Origin: an uncultured Alphaproteobacteria bacterium
Lineage (GTDB): Bacteria > Pseudomonadota > Alphaproteobacteria > Geminicoccales > Geminicoccaceae
Length of the DNA stretch: 64,000 nucleotides
Assembly: GCA_937995535.1 (NCBI GenBank)
Contig: CALKJU010000020.1
Coordinates: forward strand, 1-64,000
Reading direction: 5' to 3'
Part shown: piece by piece, positions 16,783 to 26,640 of the stretch
How the letters are laid out: each line of letters begins with the position of its first letter
Position numbering within the stretch: the stretch's first letter is position 1
The notes under the pieces: generated by a model
The model's input: only the letters and a program-made list of their open reading frames with translations
What the model was told of the DNA's origin: nothing
Databases searched by the model: none
Program-made: the position numbers and the translations under genes

Positions 16783-17353
16783 CACTCCGCCTCCCAGCCG
16801 CCGGCGGCGAGGCTAGCCGCCGTCGTCCGCGCGTCTTTGGCCCGTTCGTCACACCGGCGGCGATCGCAGGCAAGCCCGAGCGGTCAACGGCAGGTTCGTC
16901 AGCTCCGCATCGGCGCAACGGGCCCGCTCGTGGGCCGCTTGGGCAGGCGAGTGCTAACGGCGGCGCATCATCCCTGCGAAGCGGCTTTGTCCAACGCAGC
17001 CAGCAGCGACGGGTGGAGGACAAACAAGGGGTCACGTCACCGGCGATCCGCTGCCGCAATGCTCTCTCCTCGAAGCGCTAGCCGGATCGCGGGAACGGTT
17101 AGGAGCTTCGTCCTCGGCGCGACGTGTCGCAGGGACCTTGTCGGTTCTCAGATCAAGCTTCGCTGACGGATGGTCGCAGCGAGACCTTGCTCCTGAAACG
17201 GCAAGGATCGGCGCGCGAGGGTTCCTGCGCGTCAAACCCCTGCCCATAGGCCACGACTGGCGGCTGGCCGCCAGCCGGTGCGATGAAGATCCCAACAGAG
17301 AATGCTCCGTTGGTGGGCCCCGCAGCAGCGACGGAGATGTGACCACGAGGGAG
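16783..17353. other. 571-base gap without a recognisable gene
   Basis: Upstream of the dehydrogenase and downstream of the arsenite-type carrier. Short open frames on both strands have no start context, domain or codon pattern that persuades me. The dehydrogenase promoter should lie at its left end. No hairpin with a T-tract or repeat stood out. It may hold decayed sequence. Confidence 0.55.
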
Positions 17354-18367
17354 TCATCGGTCGCTCGATGGGCTTGTAGGGGGCCACGTCGTCTGCAGCC
17401 GCTTCAGGAGGTTGAGGACGATGATCAGGACGGGCAGTTCGATCGCGGGGCCGATCACGACCGTCAGGGCGATCAGAGGGCTGGCGAAGGCGGTGACCGC
17501 CACGGCCAGGGAGACCTCGGAGTTCCGCGCCATCGTCGTGAAGACCAGGAGCGCGGTCTGCGGATAGGTCAGGTTCGCCATCCGGCTGAGCGTCAGCGCG
17601 ACCGCCAAGATCACGACGAAGAAGGCGGCGCCAGGACCGATCATCAGCAGGATCACGCCGGGGTTGTAGAGCAGCACGCTGCCCTGCGAGGCGAACATCG
17701 CCGCGATGACCAGCATCAGCGCGCCGGTCTTGAGCGGGCCGAGCGGCAAATGCTCTGCGAGCCCCATGTCGCTGCCGGTCCTCGCGGCAAAGATCTGCCG
17801 CGTGCTCCAGGCGAGCGCGTAGGGAAGCACGAGGAACAGGCCAACGCTGCGCAGAATGATTCCGAGGTCCAAGGCCACGATCTGGCCCGCGAGAACCCAG
17901 AGATAGAGCGGTATGAGCAGGATCTGGAGAAGAATGTTCCAGACCAGGAGGCTGACGCCGAGTTCTACGTCGCCACCGGCGAGGTCCGTGAACACGAGGT
18001 ACCAGCCGATGCACGGCGTGACGAGATAGAGGATCAGCCCCACCCAGATTTCCGGGTGATCACGCAAGAACAGCCAGCCAAGACCCCAGGCGAGGAGCGG
18101 CGTGAACAGGAAGTTCAGGGCAAGCGCGATGATCGTCGGCCGCCGCTGTCGGAAGGCCTCGAGGATGTTACGTTCGCGCACGCCCAGCATGACGAGGTAG
18201 ATGACGACGAAGACTCCAAGGCTGACGAGCCAGCCCAGCCTGGAGGCCAAGGCCGGCGTCAGTTCCGCAAGCAGCAGGCCGATCCCGATCGCTCCGAGGA
18301 GCAGAACGGGTTGCATGCGGTCGAGCGGGCCGAGTTGCTTCGCCTCTGGGGGCCGATCGTTCGGCAT
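17354..18367 (-). CDS. arsenite-type efflux carrier (ACR3/BASS superfamily)
   Basis: A 337-residue, ten-helix membrane protein of the bile acid/arsenite (SBF-fold) superfamily. Helix 4 carries YLVTPCIGWYLVFTDLA, placing a Cys where ACR3 has its essential thiol; MARNSEVSLAVAVTAFASP and GPAIELPVLI near the C-terminus match arsenic-resistance members. It probably exports As(III), but a different substrate is possible. No arsR or arsC is adjacent, which is unusual for ars loci. Start chosen at 18367 because upstream in-frame sequence is not protein-like. Confidence 0.8.
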   Translation of the reverse strand: MPNDRPPEAKQLGPLDRMQPVLLLGAIGIGLLLAELTPALASRLGWLVSLGVFVVIYLVMLGVRERNILEAFRQRRPTIIALALNFLFTPLLAWGLGWLFLRDHPEIWVGLILYLVTPCIGWYLVFTDLAGGDVELGVSLLVWNILLQILLIPLYLWVLAGQIVALDLGIILRSVGLFLVLPYALAWSTRQIFAARTGSDMGLAEHLPLGPLKTGALMLVIAAMFASQGSVLLYNPGVILLMIGPGAAFFVVILAVALTLSRMANLTYPQTALLVFTTMARNSEVSLAVAVTAFASPLIALTVVIGPAIELPVLIIVLNLLKRLQTTWPPTSPSSDR

Positions 18368-18966
18368 AGGACGTGTCCCGATCCTTGATGTGCGGCTTGG
18401 CAACGGGTGCCCGGCACGAGCTTTCGAACCGGACCTGGATCGCCTGAGGCTGGCCCGTGTCAGGTTCGCGGCCGCGGCTCCGGATTCCACAGCGGCGTAG
18501 AGATTGGCTTGTGTCCACGGGTAGAGGGGTCGGTGACCGACGGGCTGCGATGATCCGGCTGGCCTTCCTGCATGCCCCGGCAACGCGTGCTCGCGCAAGC
18601 CTCGGTTGCTGAACGGCCTTTTGCCGTCTTGTCTTGCGGCCTGGCCCTGTCCAGGCGGCGAGCAGCTCGCGCGCGGGCGGTGCCATCATGGCAAATGCCG
18701 CCTTGCGGACCGGAAGGCGCTGGCCCCCGCATGCGCGTGGGCCCGAGCACGGCCTCGGACCCTGGGCGCTACGAGAACGCCGTGCAAAGGAGCCCGATCA
18801 CGCCACCTGACGAGCGGCGTAGCGCTCAAGGCGGAACCAGACAGAGACGGCGCAACGCGATTGACAGATCAGGCCAACCAGCCTCCGGGCGAGCCGGGGC
18901 GGTGCACGACGAAACAAACAGGGGCGCCCGGATCCCGGGCGCCCCTGCCGCAAAGGGCTCAGCCGC
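18368..18966. other. 599-base gap; holds a terminator, otherwise no gene seen
   Basis: The left side should hold the carrier's promoter and the right side the phoX terminator at 18905-18947. Open frames here have poor amino-acid composition (Arg/Pro/Ser-rich) and no ribosome-binding site. I see no tRNA, repeat or remnant I can name. Confidence 0.5.
18905..18947 (-). terminator. Rho-independent terminator of phoX
   Basis: A perfect 13-bp stem (18919-18931 with 18935-18947, CAGGGGCGCCCGG) closes a 3-base loop. Read leftward it is followed by TTTGTTTCG. It sits about 20 bases past the phoX stop, the expected place. Confidence 0.78.
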
Positions 18967-20851
18967 TCAGTTGGTCAGCGTGGTCGCCGTCGGCAGACCC
19001 TTCACATATCCCAGCGGCGCGATCTGACGATTGCCCCACTTCGCCTCGACGACCGGCATCAGCTCGGCCCGACGCGGGAACTTCTCGTCGAGCTTGAAGT
19101 CACCCACGTGCTGCGCGTTGGTCAGCGCGTAGGCGTGGCCACCGACATTCTCGTGGATCCGCAGCCCGGTCAGCTCAGCACCGGCCGGCGCGGTCAGCAG
19201 CCGCACCGGCTTTTCCATGCCGTCCTGCCAGGCCCAGAGGACGTTGTTGAGGTGCATCCGCGAGCTGTCCTCGCCGATGAACAGGGTCTTGTAGGCCGAC
19301 GACCAGTAGAGGTTGTCGGCGTTGCCAATGTGCTCGACGCTGGCGGTGTTGCCCCACTCGTCAGGCTCGGCGAGGTCGACGCCGAGCAGACCCTTCGGCA
19401 CGCTCATCGACACCGGCACATAGGCGCTGTCGATCGGGTTGCCGTCCGTGTCGACCTGCGCACCCGCCAGCGGCATCGCGTAGACACCGCCCGCCTTGAT
19501 CTTGGGCAGCCGAATCTGGTCTCCGGCCGCGCCGGTGCCCGCGCCTTCCTCCATCCCTTTCGAAATGTCGGTGATGGCGACGAAGGCGCGCATGCCCTCG
19601 GGATCGAAGGCCAAGCCCTCGGCCTTGTTGAATTCGGTCGTGGCGCCCTTGTAGCCGGCGTAGCGCATGGTTTCGAGGAAGGCCGCGGCGGTCTCGTTCT
19701 TCACCTTCAGGTATTCCGGCGTCTTGGCCGACCCGGCGAAGACCTCGACGAAGCCGTCCTTGGGCTCGTCGGACACCTCAAAGATGTCAGAAAACTTGAT
19801 CCCGCCGTCGACCATCGCGCGGATCTCGTCGTCGGTGGCGTGCCCGAGCTTGATCCACTTCAGATCGAAGCTGCCACCGGCCTCGGCGCTATCCGGAGGA
19901 CAGGTCACCGGCGCGATCGGCCACGAACATCGTCATGTGGCGGTTCTCGCCGTCATGGGCGCTGATCAGGGTCCGCTGGTCGCCCAGCACCTGCGCGAGT
20001 TCGAAGGTCCCGCGCCCCATCGCGAAGTGCTTGACCACCTTGGTCGCACCGTCGGCACCGATGCTGATCTCCGGCGTGATGCCGCGCCAGTACGGCGAGG
20101 CCAGCTTGCGGCCGCCATGATAGATGTGGGTCAGGCCGCCCAGGTCGTCGCTGCGGCCGGTGGGATCCACGGCGCGATCGGCTTCGACCTGACGGGCATC
20201 AACCTCGTAGTTCTCCTCCGAGGACATGAACGTGCCCCAGGGCGTGGTGTTGGCGTTGCACGCCCAGACCAGGCCGCCCACCGCCGAGAAGTCGATCGGG
20301 CGCTGCGCGACCGGCGTCAGTTTGCCGCTCGCCGGATCCTGTACGACCTCGGTCAGCACCATCGTGGTCGGCAGGTTCGAACCCCAGTTGCCCTCCTTGC
20401 CGTTGGCGTGGGTGAACTGCCAAGCCGGATGGGCTTCAACCTCGGAGCCGTCGGCCAGGAGCCAGTCATACTCGAACTGGTTCACGAGGTAGAGCTTGCC
20501 GCCGATGTTGGTCAGCATCGAGCCGTCGGGCTCTTCCGACACGAGCGGCTGCGACGGGTCGGTCGGGTCGGCAATCGGGCGCATCGCGTCGTCGTAGAGC
20601 GTGGCCGTCGGGCTGGCGTTGAGGCCAACCTTGGTCCGGTTGGTCATGACCATTTCATAGGCGAGCGGCGATTCCGTCACCGTCCCGTCCGAGTAGGTGG
20701 TGCGGACGCGGGCGGTCGAGAACATCTCGCTTTTTTCGGCCAGCGTTTCGGGATGTTTCGAAGCGATCCATTCGACCTTTTCGACCGACTGGGCGAGCGC
20801 GCCGCTCGCCAGAACCGTGCTGACGAGCAGGCTTGTTGTAAACACGCGCAT
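18967..20851 (-). pseudogene. phoX: PhoX-family (DUF839) alkaline phosphatase, frameshifted
   Basis: Two abutting frames together make one PhoX-like exported phosphatase of about 625 residues. The first (from 20851) has a signal peptide ending ALAQ and PhoX segments WACNANTTPWGTFMSSEEN and RGTFELAQVLGD; it stops at 19889-19891 right after VADRAGDLSSG. The second resumes as GGSFDLKWIKLGHATDDEI and runs through VAITDISKG, LYWSSAYKTLFIGEDS and LTNAQHVGDF to 18967. A single +1 slip restores the frame, but the joint also looks short of a few residues normally between these motifs. A decayed gene or an assembly error are both possible. The ATG at 20851 has AGGGAG upstream. Confidence 0.8.
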
Positions 20852-21111
20852 GGGCGACTCCATCTCCCTGGAAACGACGGCGAGGCGGTATCGCGGTTGG
20901 GATTCAACTTTGCGACAGCGGTGGCAGGAACCCGTCCTGCACGCTTTCTGACCCGGCGCCCCCTCACCGGCGGGCGGGACGGGGGGCAGCAGGTTTGTCG
21001 GGCGCGGGCGGCGCAGGCTCTATCCCGTTCGGGCACGGGGCGACAGGCCGTGCGGCCATGGACGCTTTCCGCGCCGCAACAGGCAAGCCTCGGCATCTGG
21101 AACAGGAATGG

Positions 21112-21205
21112 TGGCGGAGGGGATGGGATTCGAACCCACGATAGGGCTTTAGGGCCCTATAACGGTTTAGCAAACCGCCGCCTTCAGCCGCTCGGCCACC
21201 CCTCC
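21112..21205 (-). tRNA. tRNA-Ser (GCT)
   Basis: A class II tRNA with a 7-bp acceptor stem (GGAGGGG with CCCCTCC), anticodon loop TTTGCTAAA giving anticodon GCT, a long variable arm (TATAGGGCCC-TAAAGCCCTA region) and the T-loop GGTTCGAATCC. The CCA is encoded (21112-21114). Reads AGC and AGU codons. Confidence 0.97.
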
Positions 21206-21364
21206 GCGGCTGCTGGTATGTAGGGGGGGCGGGGAGGCGGCGTCAATCACGGCGCCGGGTCGCTCGCGCCTCGTGCGGCGATTCTCGCCATGTCCGCCGT
21301 GCCGCTGGCGGACTAGGTTCGAAAACGTCGCGGGGTCGCTGTTAGAGGGAGGCGCACGGGCGGC

Positions 21365-21736
21365 ATGGGCAAGCGTGTTCTCGTCGTCGACGACGAGCCC
21401 AACATCGTGATGTCGCTGGAGTTCCTGATGAAGCGGGCCGGCTTCGAGGTCCAGGTGGCGCGCAACGGGCGCGAGGCGCTGGCGGCGCTCGAGGGCGCCC
21501 CGCCCGACCTGCTGCTCCTCGACGTGATGATGCCCGAGCTCGACGGCTACGAGGTGTGCGAGCGGATCCGGCAGCGGCCGGAGTGGAACGCGACCAAGAT
21601 CATCATGCTGACGGCGCGCGGCCGCGATGCCGAGCGGCAGCGCGGCCTCGCGCTCGGTGCCGACCGCTACGTGACCAAGCCCTTCTCGACCCGGGAGCTG
21701 GTCGAGCAGGCGAAGCAGCTGCTCGGCGTCGCCTGA
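21365..21736 (+). CDS. single-domain response regulator
   Basis: A 123-residue CheY-like receiver with no output domain. Acidic pocket residues are D9-D10-E11, the phosphoacceptor is D53 (LLLLDVMMPELDG), and T83 and K105 (VTKPF) complete the switch. It is encoded upstream of the SSS-histidine kinase and is its likely phosphorylation partner. Lacking DNA-binding output, it must act by protein contact or as a phosphate relay, unlike CrbR in the related CrbSR system, which has a LuxR output domain. Confidence 0.93.
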   Translation: MGKRVLVVDDEPNIVMSLEFLMKRAGFEVQVARNGREALAALEGAPPDLLLLDVMMPELDGYEVCERIRQRPEWNATKIIMLTARGRDAERQRGLALGADRYVTKPFSTRELVEQAKQLLGVA

Positions 21737-21860
21737 GGCGCGGCGCGGCCGCCGGTTGGGTCGCGCACCCGAACGCGCTATCAGGACGGCACCGCGGTCT
21801 TCGCCGGCGGCCGGTCGTCCGTCGGCGGCTCGCGGCGGGCCAGAGCGGGCGGAACGGGCC

Positions 21861-22064
21861 ATGGCACGACAACGACAGGGGCGGCTGCTCGGGGCGCTGC
21901 TGCTCCTCCTGTTCCTGCTGCTCGGCTACCCGGCCGTGCTCGTCGTCGAGGAACTCCAGCACCATCTCGGGCGACCGGTCCTGCCGGTGTGGGTGTTCGG
22001 CACCTGGGGGCTGATCATCCTCGCGGCAGCGCTGATCCTCGAGCAGCCGCGCGAGCGCCGTTGA
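21861..22064 (+). CDS. small two-helix membrane protein before the SSS kinase
   Basis: A 67-residue protein with a basic N-terminus, one helix at about 9-28 and a second at about 44-60 (VWVFGTWGLIILAAALIL), and a charged tail. The layout resembles small subunits that accompany solute:sodium symporters. Its TGA overlaps the ATG of the SSS-kinase (TGATG), strong evidence for coupled synthesis and perhaps a complex. I do not recognise a named family. Confidence 0.72.
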   Translation: MARQRQGRLLGALLLLLFLLLGYPAVLVVEELQHHLGRPVLPVWVFGTWGLIILAAALILEQPRERR

Positions 22065-24772
22065 TGCTACCGGCCGGCCTCGTCCTGCTTCTCTCGCTGG
22101 CCTACCTCGTGGGCCTGTTCGCGATCGCCTCCTGGGGCGACCGGCGCGCCGAGGCGGGCCGCAGCCTGATCGCCAACCCGCTCGTCTACACGCTCAGCCT
22201 CGCCGTCTACTGCACGGCGTGGACGTTCTACGGCAGCGTCGGCCTCGCCGGTACGGGCGGCCTTGCATTCCTTCCGGTCTATCTCGGCCCGACCCTGGTC
22301 TGCCTGCTCTTCCCGCTCCTGCTGCACAAGATGGTGCACACGGCCAAGGCCTACGGGATCACGTCGATCGCCGACTTCCTGGCGGCGCGGTTCGGCAAGA
22401 GCGCAGCGCTCGCCGGTCTCGTCACGATCGTCGCCGCGATCGCGGTGCTGCCCTACATCGCGCTGCAGCTCAAGGCGGTCTCGGCGAGCATCGCGGTCGC
22501 CACCGGGCTCTCGGCCGAAGTCGGGGCGCCGGGGCTCGGCATCGACACGGCCCTGCTCGTGGCAATCCTGATGGCCGCCTTCGCCGTGCTGTTCGGCACT
22601 CGGCACATCGACGCCGCGGAGCACCATCCGGGAATGGTGCTCGCGGTGGCCTTTGAGAGCACCGTCAAGCTGCTGACGTTCCTGATCGCCGGCACGATCA
22701 TCGTCTACGGCCTGTTCGACGGTTTCGGCGATATCTTCGCGCGCGCGCTGGATGCCGAGCTCGGCCATCTGCTCGACGTCTCCGGACCTGGCTTCAGCCA
22801 TGCCGACTGGCTGCTGCTGACCCTGCTGTCGGCCGCGGCCTTCCTCGTCCTGCCGCGCCAGTTCCAGGTCGCGGTGATCGAGAACGTCGATCCCGACCAC
22901 ATCCGCCGCGCCAGCTGGCTGATGCCGCTCTACCTGCTGCTGATCAACCTGTTCGTCCTGCCGGTGGCGATCGCGGGCGTGCTCCTGAGCGGCCGGCCGG
23001 ACGACATGACGGTGCTGATCCTGGCCGAGCGCACCGGGCTCGACTGGCTGGTCATGCTGGTCTTCCTGGGCGGCCTCTCGGCGGCGACGGCGATGATCAT
23101 CGTCGAGAGCGTGGCGCTCGCGACCATGATCTCGAACGACCTCGTCATCCCCGTCCTGCTGCGCTGGCCGGCGCTCGGCTTCGCCCAGCGGCCCGACCTC
23201 AGCGGCGTGGTGCTCCTCGTCCGCCGCGCCGGGATCGTCGTCCTGTTGCTCCTCGGCTATGGCTTCTACCGCCTCGTCGGGACCGGCTACGGGCTGGTCG
23301 GCATCGGCCTGATCGCGTTCTGCGGCGTGGCCCAGTTCGTGCCGCCGATCCTGGCCGCTCTCTACGTCCGCGATGCCAACCTGACCGGCGCCATGATCGG
23401 CCTCGCCGGCGGCTTTTTGGTCTGGCTCTACACGCTCGTCCTGCCGGCGATGATCCCGCCGGACAGCGCCCTGCTGACCGCCGGCCCGTTCGGCATCGGC
23501 CTGCTGCGGCCGCAGGCCTTGCTCGGCCTCGAGCTGCTCAATCCGGTCAGCCACGCGCTGGTCTGGAGCTGGACGGTGAATCTCGGCGGCCTCCTGCTCG
23601 GCTCGCTGCTCGCCACCCAGAGCGACCTCGAGCGGGTCCAGGCGTTGCAGTTCGTCGACGTCTACCAGCGCGCCGGCGTCACCCGGCCATGGCATGGTGA
23701 GGCGCGCGTCGAGGATCTGCGCGCGCTGCTCGCCCGCTTCCTCGGCAAGCGGCGGGCCGACGCTGCCTTGGCGCTCGACGCTCGTCAGCGCGGTCGCACA
23801 GCGGCCGGCAATGCGTCCGCCGACGCGGCGCTCGTGCAGCTCGCCGAGCGGCAGCTCGCGCGGGCCATCGGCACGGCCTCGGCGCGCGTGATGGTCGCCT
23901 CGGTGGTTCGTGGCGAGGTGGTCGGCCCCCAGGAGGTCATGGAGATCCTCGACGAGGCCTCGCAGATCATGGAATATAGCCGGCGGCTCGAGCAGAAGTC
24001 GCGCGAACTCGAGGCGGCGACGGCGGAACTCCGTCAGGCCAACGAGCGGCTCCGCCAGCTCGACCACATGAAGGACGAGTTCATCGCCACGGTCAGCCAC
24101 GAGCTGCGCACGCCGCTGACCTCGATTCGCTCGTTCTCGGAGATCCTGCGTGACGTGCCTGACCTCGCCGAAGACGAACGCGCGCAGTTTCTCGATGTGC
24201 TGGTCAAGGAGTCCGAGCGCCTCACCCGGCTGATCAACGACATTCTGGACGTGTCGAAGATCGAGGCGGGCAAGATGGACTGGCATCTGAGCCGCTTCGA
24301 TCTCGATGCGGTGATCGAGGACGCGATCGCCGCGACCGCCGGTCTGTTCCGCGAGCGCGGGATCGTCATCGAGCGGCGGCTCGCGGGCGGGCTGCCCGAG
24401 ATCGAGGCCGATCGCGACCGGCTCCAGCAGGTCGTCATCAACCTGTTGTCGAACGCGGCCAAATTCGTGCCGGAGAAGGGGGGACGGGTGATCGTGACGA
24501 GCGGCGTCGAGGACGGCGTCGTGACCTTCGCCATCGCCGACAACGGCCCAGGGATCCCGGCGCAGTACCTGCAGACGATCTTCGAGCGCTTCCACCAAGT
24601 CGGCGACACGCTGACCAGCAAGCCCAAGGGAACCGGGCTCGGGCTCACCATCTGCCGCCACATCGTGGAACATTTCGGCGGCCGGATCTGGGCCGAATCA
24701 CCACCCGGCCAGGGCGCCGTGTTCCGCTTCGTCCTGCCCGTCGCGACGCCGCTCGCGCGGGCTGCGGAATAG
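22064..24772 (+). CDS. sodium:solute symporter-histidine kinase fusion (CrbS-like)
   Basis: A 902-residue hybrid. Residues 1-510 are an SLC5/SSS transporter with about 13 helices. Residues 530-640 match the STAC linker (MEILDEASQIMEYSRRLEQK), then a coiled coil. The kinase core has the phosphoacceptor H679 in ATVSHELRTPLTS, the N box NLLSNAAKF, DNGPGIP and GTGLGLTICRHIVEHFGG. Relatives such as CrbS couple acetate or other solute sensing to gene control. There is no PAS domain. It is translated with the small membrane protein and probably signals to the CheY-like regulator. The ligand is unknown; converges on mlaC. Confidence 0.93.
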   Translation: MLPAGLVLLLSLAYLVGLFAIASWGDRRAEAGRSLIANPLVYTLSLAVYCTAWTFYGSVGLAGTGGLAFLPVYLGPTLVCLLFPLLLHKMVHTAKAYGITSIADFLAARFGKSAALAGLVTIVAAIAVLPYIALQLKAVSASIAVATGLSAEVGAPGLGIDTALLVAILMAAFAVLFGTRHIDAAEHHPGMVLAVAFESTVKLLTFLIAGTIIVYGLFDGFGDIFARALDAELGHLLDVSGPGFSHADWLLLTLLSAAAFLVLPRQFQVAVIENVDPDHIRRASWLMPLYLLLINLFVLPVAIAGVLLSGRPDDMTVLILAERTGLDWLVMLVFLGGLSAATAMIIVESVALATMISNDLVIPVLLRWPALGFAQRPDLSGVVLLVRRAGIVVLLLLGYGFYRLVGTGYGLVGIGLIAFCGVAQFVPPILAALYVRDANLTGAMIGLAGGFLVWLYTLVLPAMIPPDSALLTAGPFGIGLLRPQALLGLELLNPVSHALVWSWTVNLGGLLLGSLLATQSDLERVQALQFVDVYQRAGVTRPWHGEARVEDLRALLARFLGKRRADAALALDARQRGRTAAGNASADAALVQLAERQLARAIGTASARVMVASVVRGEVVGPQEVMEILDEASQIMEYSRRLEQKSRELEAATAELRQANERLRQLDHMKDEFIATVSHELRTPLTSIRSFSEILRDVPDLAEDERAQFLDVLVKESERLTRLINDILDVSKIEAGKMDWHLSRFDLDAVIEDAIAATAGLFRERGIVIERRLAGGLPEIEADRDRLQQVVINLLSNAAKFVPEKGGRVIVTSGVEDGVVTFAIADNGPGIPAQYLQTIFERFHQVGDTLTSKPKGTGLGLTICRHIVEHFGGRIWAESPPGQGAVFRFVLPVATPLARAAE

Positions 24773-24777
24773 GCGCG

Positions 24778-25416
24778 CTAGCTCTGGCCGTGCAGTCGCT
24801 CGCGCATGTCCGCGATCAGGCCGTCGATGCCCTTCTGACCGACCACGGAGCCGACCTCCGAGCGCTGCGTCACCACCATGCTCACGCCCTCGGCGATGAT
24901 GTCGATGATCGCGAAGCGGTCGTCGGTGCGGCGCACGCGCCAGTCGACGGCGACCGGACCCGAGCCGGCGTTCGGCCGATTGATCCGGGTCGCGACCAGC
25001 GTGTCGCGCTCGTCGACCGCGCGCTCGCCGACGATGTCGAAGGTCTCGCCGCCATAGCCGTCGAGGCGCTCGGCCATGGTGCTCACCACGAGTTCGCGGA
25101 ACAGCTGGAGGTAGTCCGTGCGCTGCTCCGCGCTCGCCTGGCGCCAGTAGGGACCGAGGACCAGACGCCCGACCAGGGCCAGGTCGGTGGCATCGTCCAG
25201 CACGTCGACCAGCGCCTCGAGACGTTCGGGCTTCGGCACGCCAGGCCGCTTGAGGATCGCCACGGTTTGGTCGCCGACCCGTTGGATGAAGGCGGCGGGC
25301 GTCCGCGCGTCCGTGGCGGCGCCGGCGTGCGCGGCGCCGATCGGCAGCAGCGCCGCCGCGAGCAACAGGGTCCGGCGTGACAGGCGCTCAGTCCTCGCTC
25401 GCCGGATCCGGCTCAT
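24778..25416 (-). CDS. mlaC: MlaC-like periplasmic phospholipid carrier
   Basis: A 212-residue exported protein of the MlaC/Ttg2D family, which shuttles phospholipids between MlaA at the outer membrane and the MlaFEDB transporter. A signal peptide (SRRTLLLAAALLPIGAAHA) precedes the MlaC fold, with segments LVLGPYWRQASAEQR, FRELVVSTMAERL and FAIIDIIAEGVSM. The ATG at 25416 has AGGAGA at ideal spacing and overlaps mlaA by 29 bases, so the two are coupled. The ABC components are not in this window. Confidence 0.9.
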   Translation of the reverse strand: MSRIRRARTERLSRRTLLLAAALLPIGAAHAGAATDARTPAAFIQRVGDQTVAILKRPGVPKPERLEALVDVLDDATDLALVGRLVLGPYWRQASAEQRTDYLQLFRELVVSTMAERLDGYGGETFDIVGERAVDERDTLVATRINRPNAGSGPVAVDWRVRRTDDRFAIIDIIAEGVSMVVTQRSEVGSVVGQKGIDGLIADMRERLHGQS

Positions 25417-26173
25417 TGAAGATCTCCTCGTACGCAGCGTCATCGCCCGTTACCTGCCCGTCGCGGATCTCCGCCGCCCGCCGTTGCAGGTAGGCGCTGC
25501 GGAATGTGGCGTAGCGATCGAGACTGTTGGCCCGCACGTCGTTGATGAGGGGGGTCAGCCGCTCCCGCATGTCCACGCCATCGACCGCCCTGACGGCGAT
25601 CGTTCCCTCGGTACCGAGGTTGGGTGGCAGTGGCTGCGTGGCAAGGAAGTCGACGCCCATGCCGGCGGTGTCGCGGACGGTCGACGGCCCGAGCAGCGGC
25701 AGCATCAGGAAGGGGCCCGGGGCGACGCCCCAGTGGCCGAGTGTCTGGCCGAAATCCTCGACCCGTCGCTCGTAGCCGAACTCGGTGGCGAGATCGAACA
25801 GCCCCCCGACGCCGACGAGCGTGTTGATCATGAACCGGCCGAGCGCCGTACCGGCGGTCTCGCCTTTACCCTGCAGGCCGGCGTTCATCACGGTCACCGG
25901 CTCCCTCAGGTTATTGAGAACGTTGCGGACACCGGTACGGATCGGTCGGGGGAGGTGGCCGTAAACGATCGAGGCCGGCTCGATGACCATCAGATCAGCC
26001 AGCTCGTTCAGCCCGAACACGGTGCGGTTGAAGGGTTCCCAAGGGTCGTAGACGTCGCTTTGCGGCGACGACGCGCACCCCGATGCGGCCAGGGCGATGG
26101 CCAGGGCGGTCGCCGCGGCGCGGGCCGGTCCGCGCGGCGCGGGCCCTCGCCCGGCGCGCTCTCGCCATATCAT
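25388..26173 (-). CDS. mlaA: MlaA/VacJ outer-membrane lipoprotein
   Basis: A 261-residue lipoprotein that removes misplaced phospholipids from the outer leaflet. The signal peptide ends in a lipobox ASGC near residue 33. MlaA signatures follow: YDPWEPFNRTVFGLN, GRFMINTLVGVGGLFDLA, DFGQTLGHWGV and LMLPLLGPSTVRD. The acidic C-terminal tail (DDAAYEEIFNEPDPASED) is typical of alphaproteobacterial forms. First gene of mlaA-mlaC. Confidence 0.92.
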   Translation of the reverse strand: MIWRERAGRGPAPRGPARAAATALAIALAASGCASSPQSDVYDPWEPFNRTVFGLNELADLMVIEPASIVYGHLPRPIRTGVRNVLNNLREPVTVMNAGLQGKGETAGTALGRFMINTLVGVGGLFDLATEFGYERRVEDFGQTLGHWGVAPGPFLMLPLLGPSTVRDTAGMGVDFLATQPLPPNLGTEGTIAVRAVDGVDMRERLTPLINDVRANSLDRYATFRSAYLQRRAAEIRDGQVTGDDAAYEEIFNEPDPASED

Positions 26174-26370
26174 CGGGTGCTCCCGCTCCGTCCGTCGCCT
26201 GCCGCCGCCGACATAGAAGGGCCCCGGCTGGCTTTCAATTGCTGCCGACCGTCGTCCCGCCACAGCCCGCGCATACGTCGATATGGCGGGCACCGGATCC
26301 GACGCGCGTCCAGGGCCGATCCTTGGTACCAGGATCTTTACAAATCCTTGACCAAAAGGATGCAGCGTCG

Positions 26371-26640
26371 ATGGTCGGCAACACCCATGTCGTCTCGCTG
26401 CTCGGCCTGCGCCGCCGGCTCCGGACCCTCCTCGGCGACGACAACATCCTGTTCCAGCGTCTGGACGCGGCGATCCGCCGGCAGGATCAGGCCTCGATCG
26501 AGGCGGCGATGGCGGCGATGCGCCTTTATCCATCGCCGGTGCAGCGCGCGGTCGAGCAGGCGATGCTCGACTGGCTGAGCGAGGCGACCGATCCGACCAC
26601 GCTCGCGGAGATGCCGCCGGCCAGCCCGTCGCTCCACTAG
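26371..26640 (+). CDS. small hypothetical protein
   Basis: An 89-residue soluble, helical protein with repeated basic and amphipathic segments (GLRRRLRTLLGDDN, FQRLDAAIRRQDQASIEAAMAAM). AAAAGGA sits 10 bases before the ATG at 26371 and the codon pattern is GC3-rich, so it looks real. I do not recognise it. The divergent mlaA gene starts about 200 bases to the left, so this region holds both promoters. Confidence 0.6.
   Translation: MVGNTHVVSLLGLRRRLRTLLGDDNILFQRLDAAIRRQDQASIEAAMAAMRLYPSPVQRAVEQAMLDWLSEATDPTTLAEMPPASPSLH

Noticed and set aside
13996-17166. 1056-codon open frame antisense to the dehydrogenase
   Set aside because: Same mirror effect; product has no recognisable motif.
20864-20960. 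PHO box upstream of phoX
   Set aside because: Only an isolated CTGTCGC half is visible; the second repeat at 11-base spacing is missing.
22067-24673. 868-codon open frame antisense to the SSS-kinase
   Set aside because: Low-complexity charged product, no start signals, and covers an intact gene; a GC-bias shadow.
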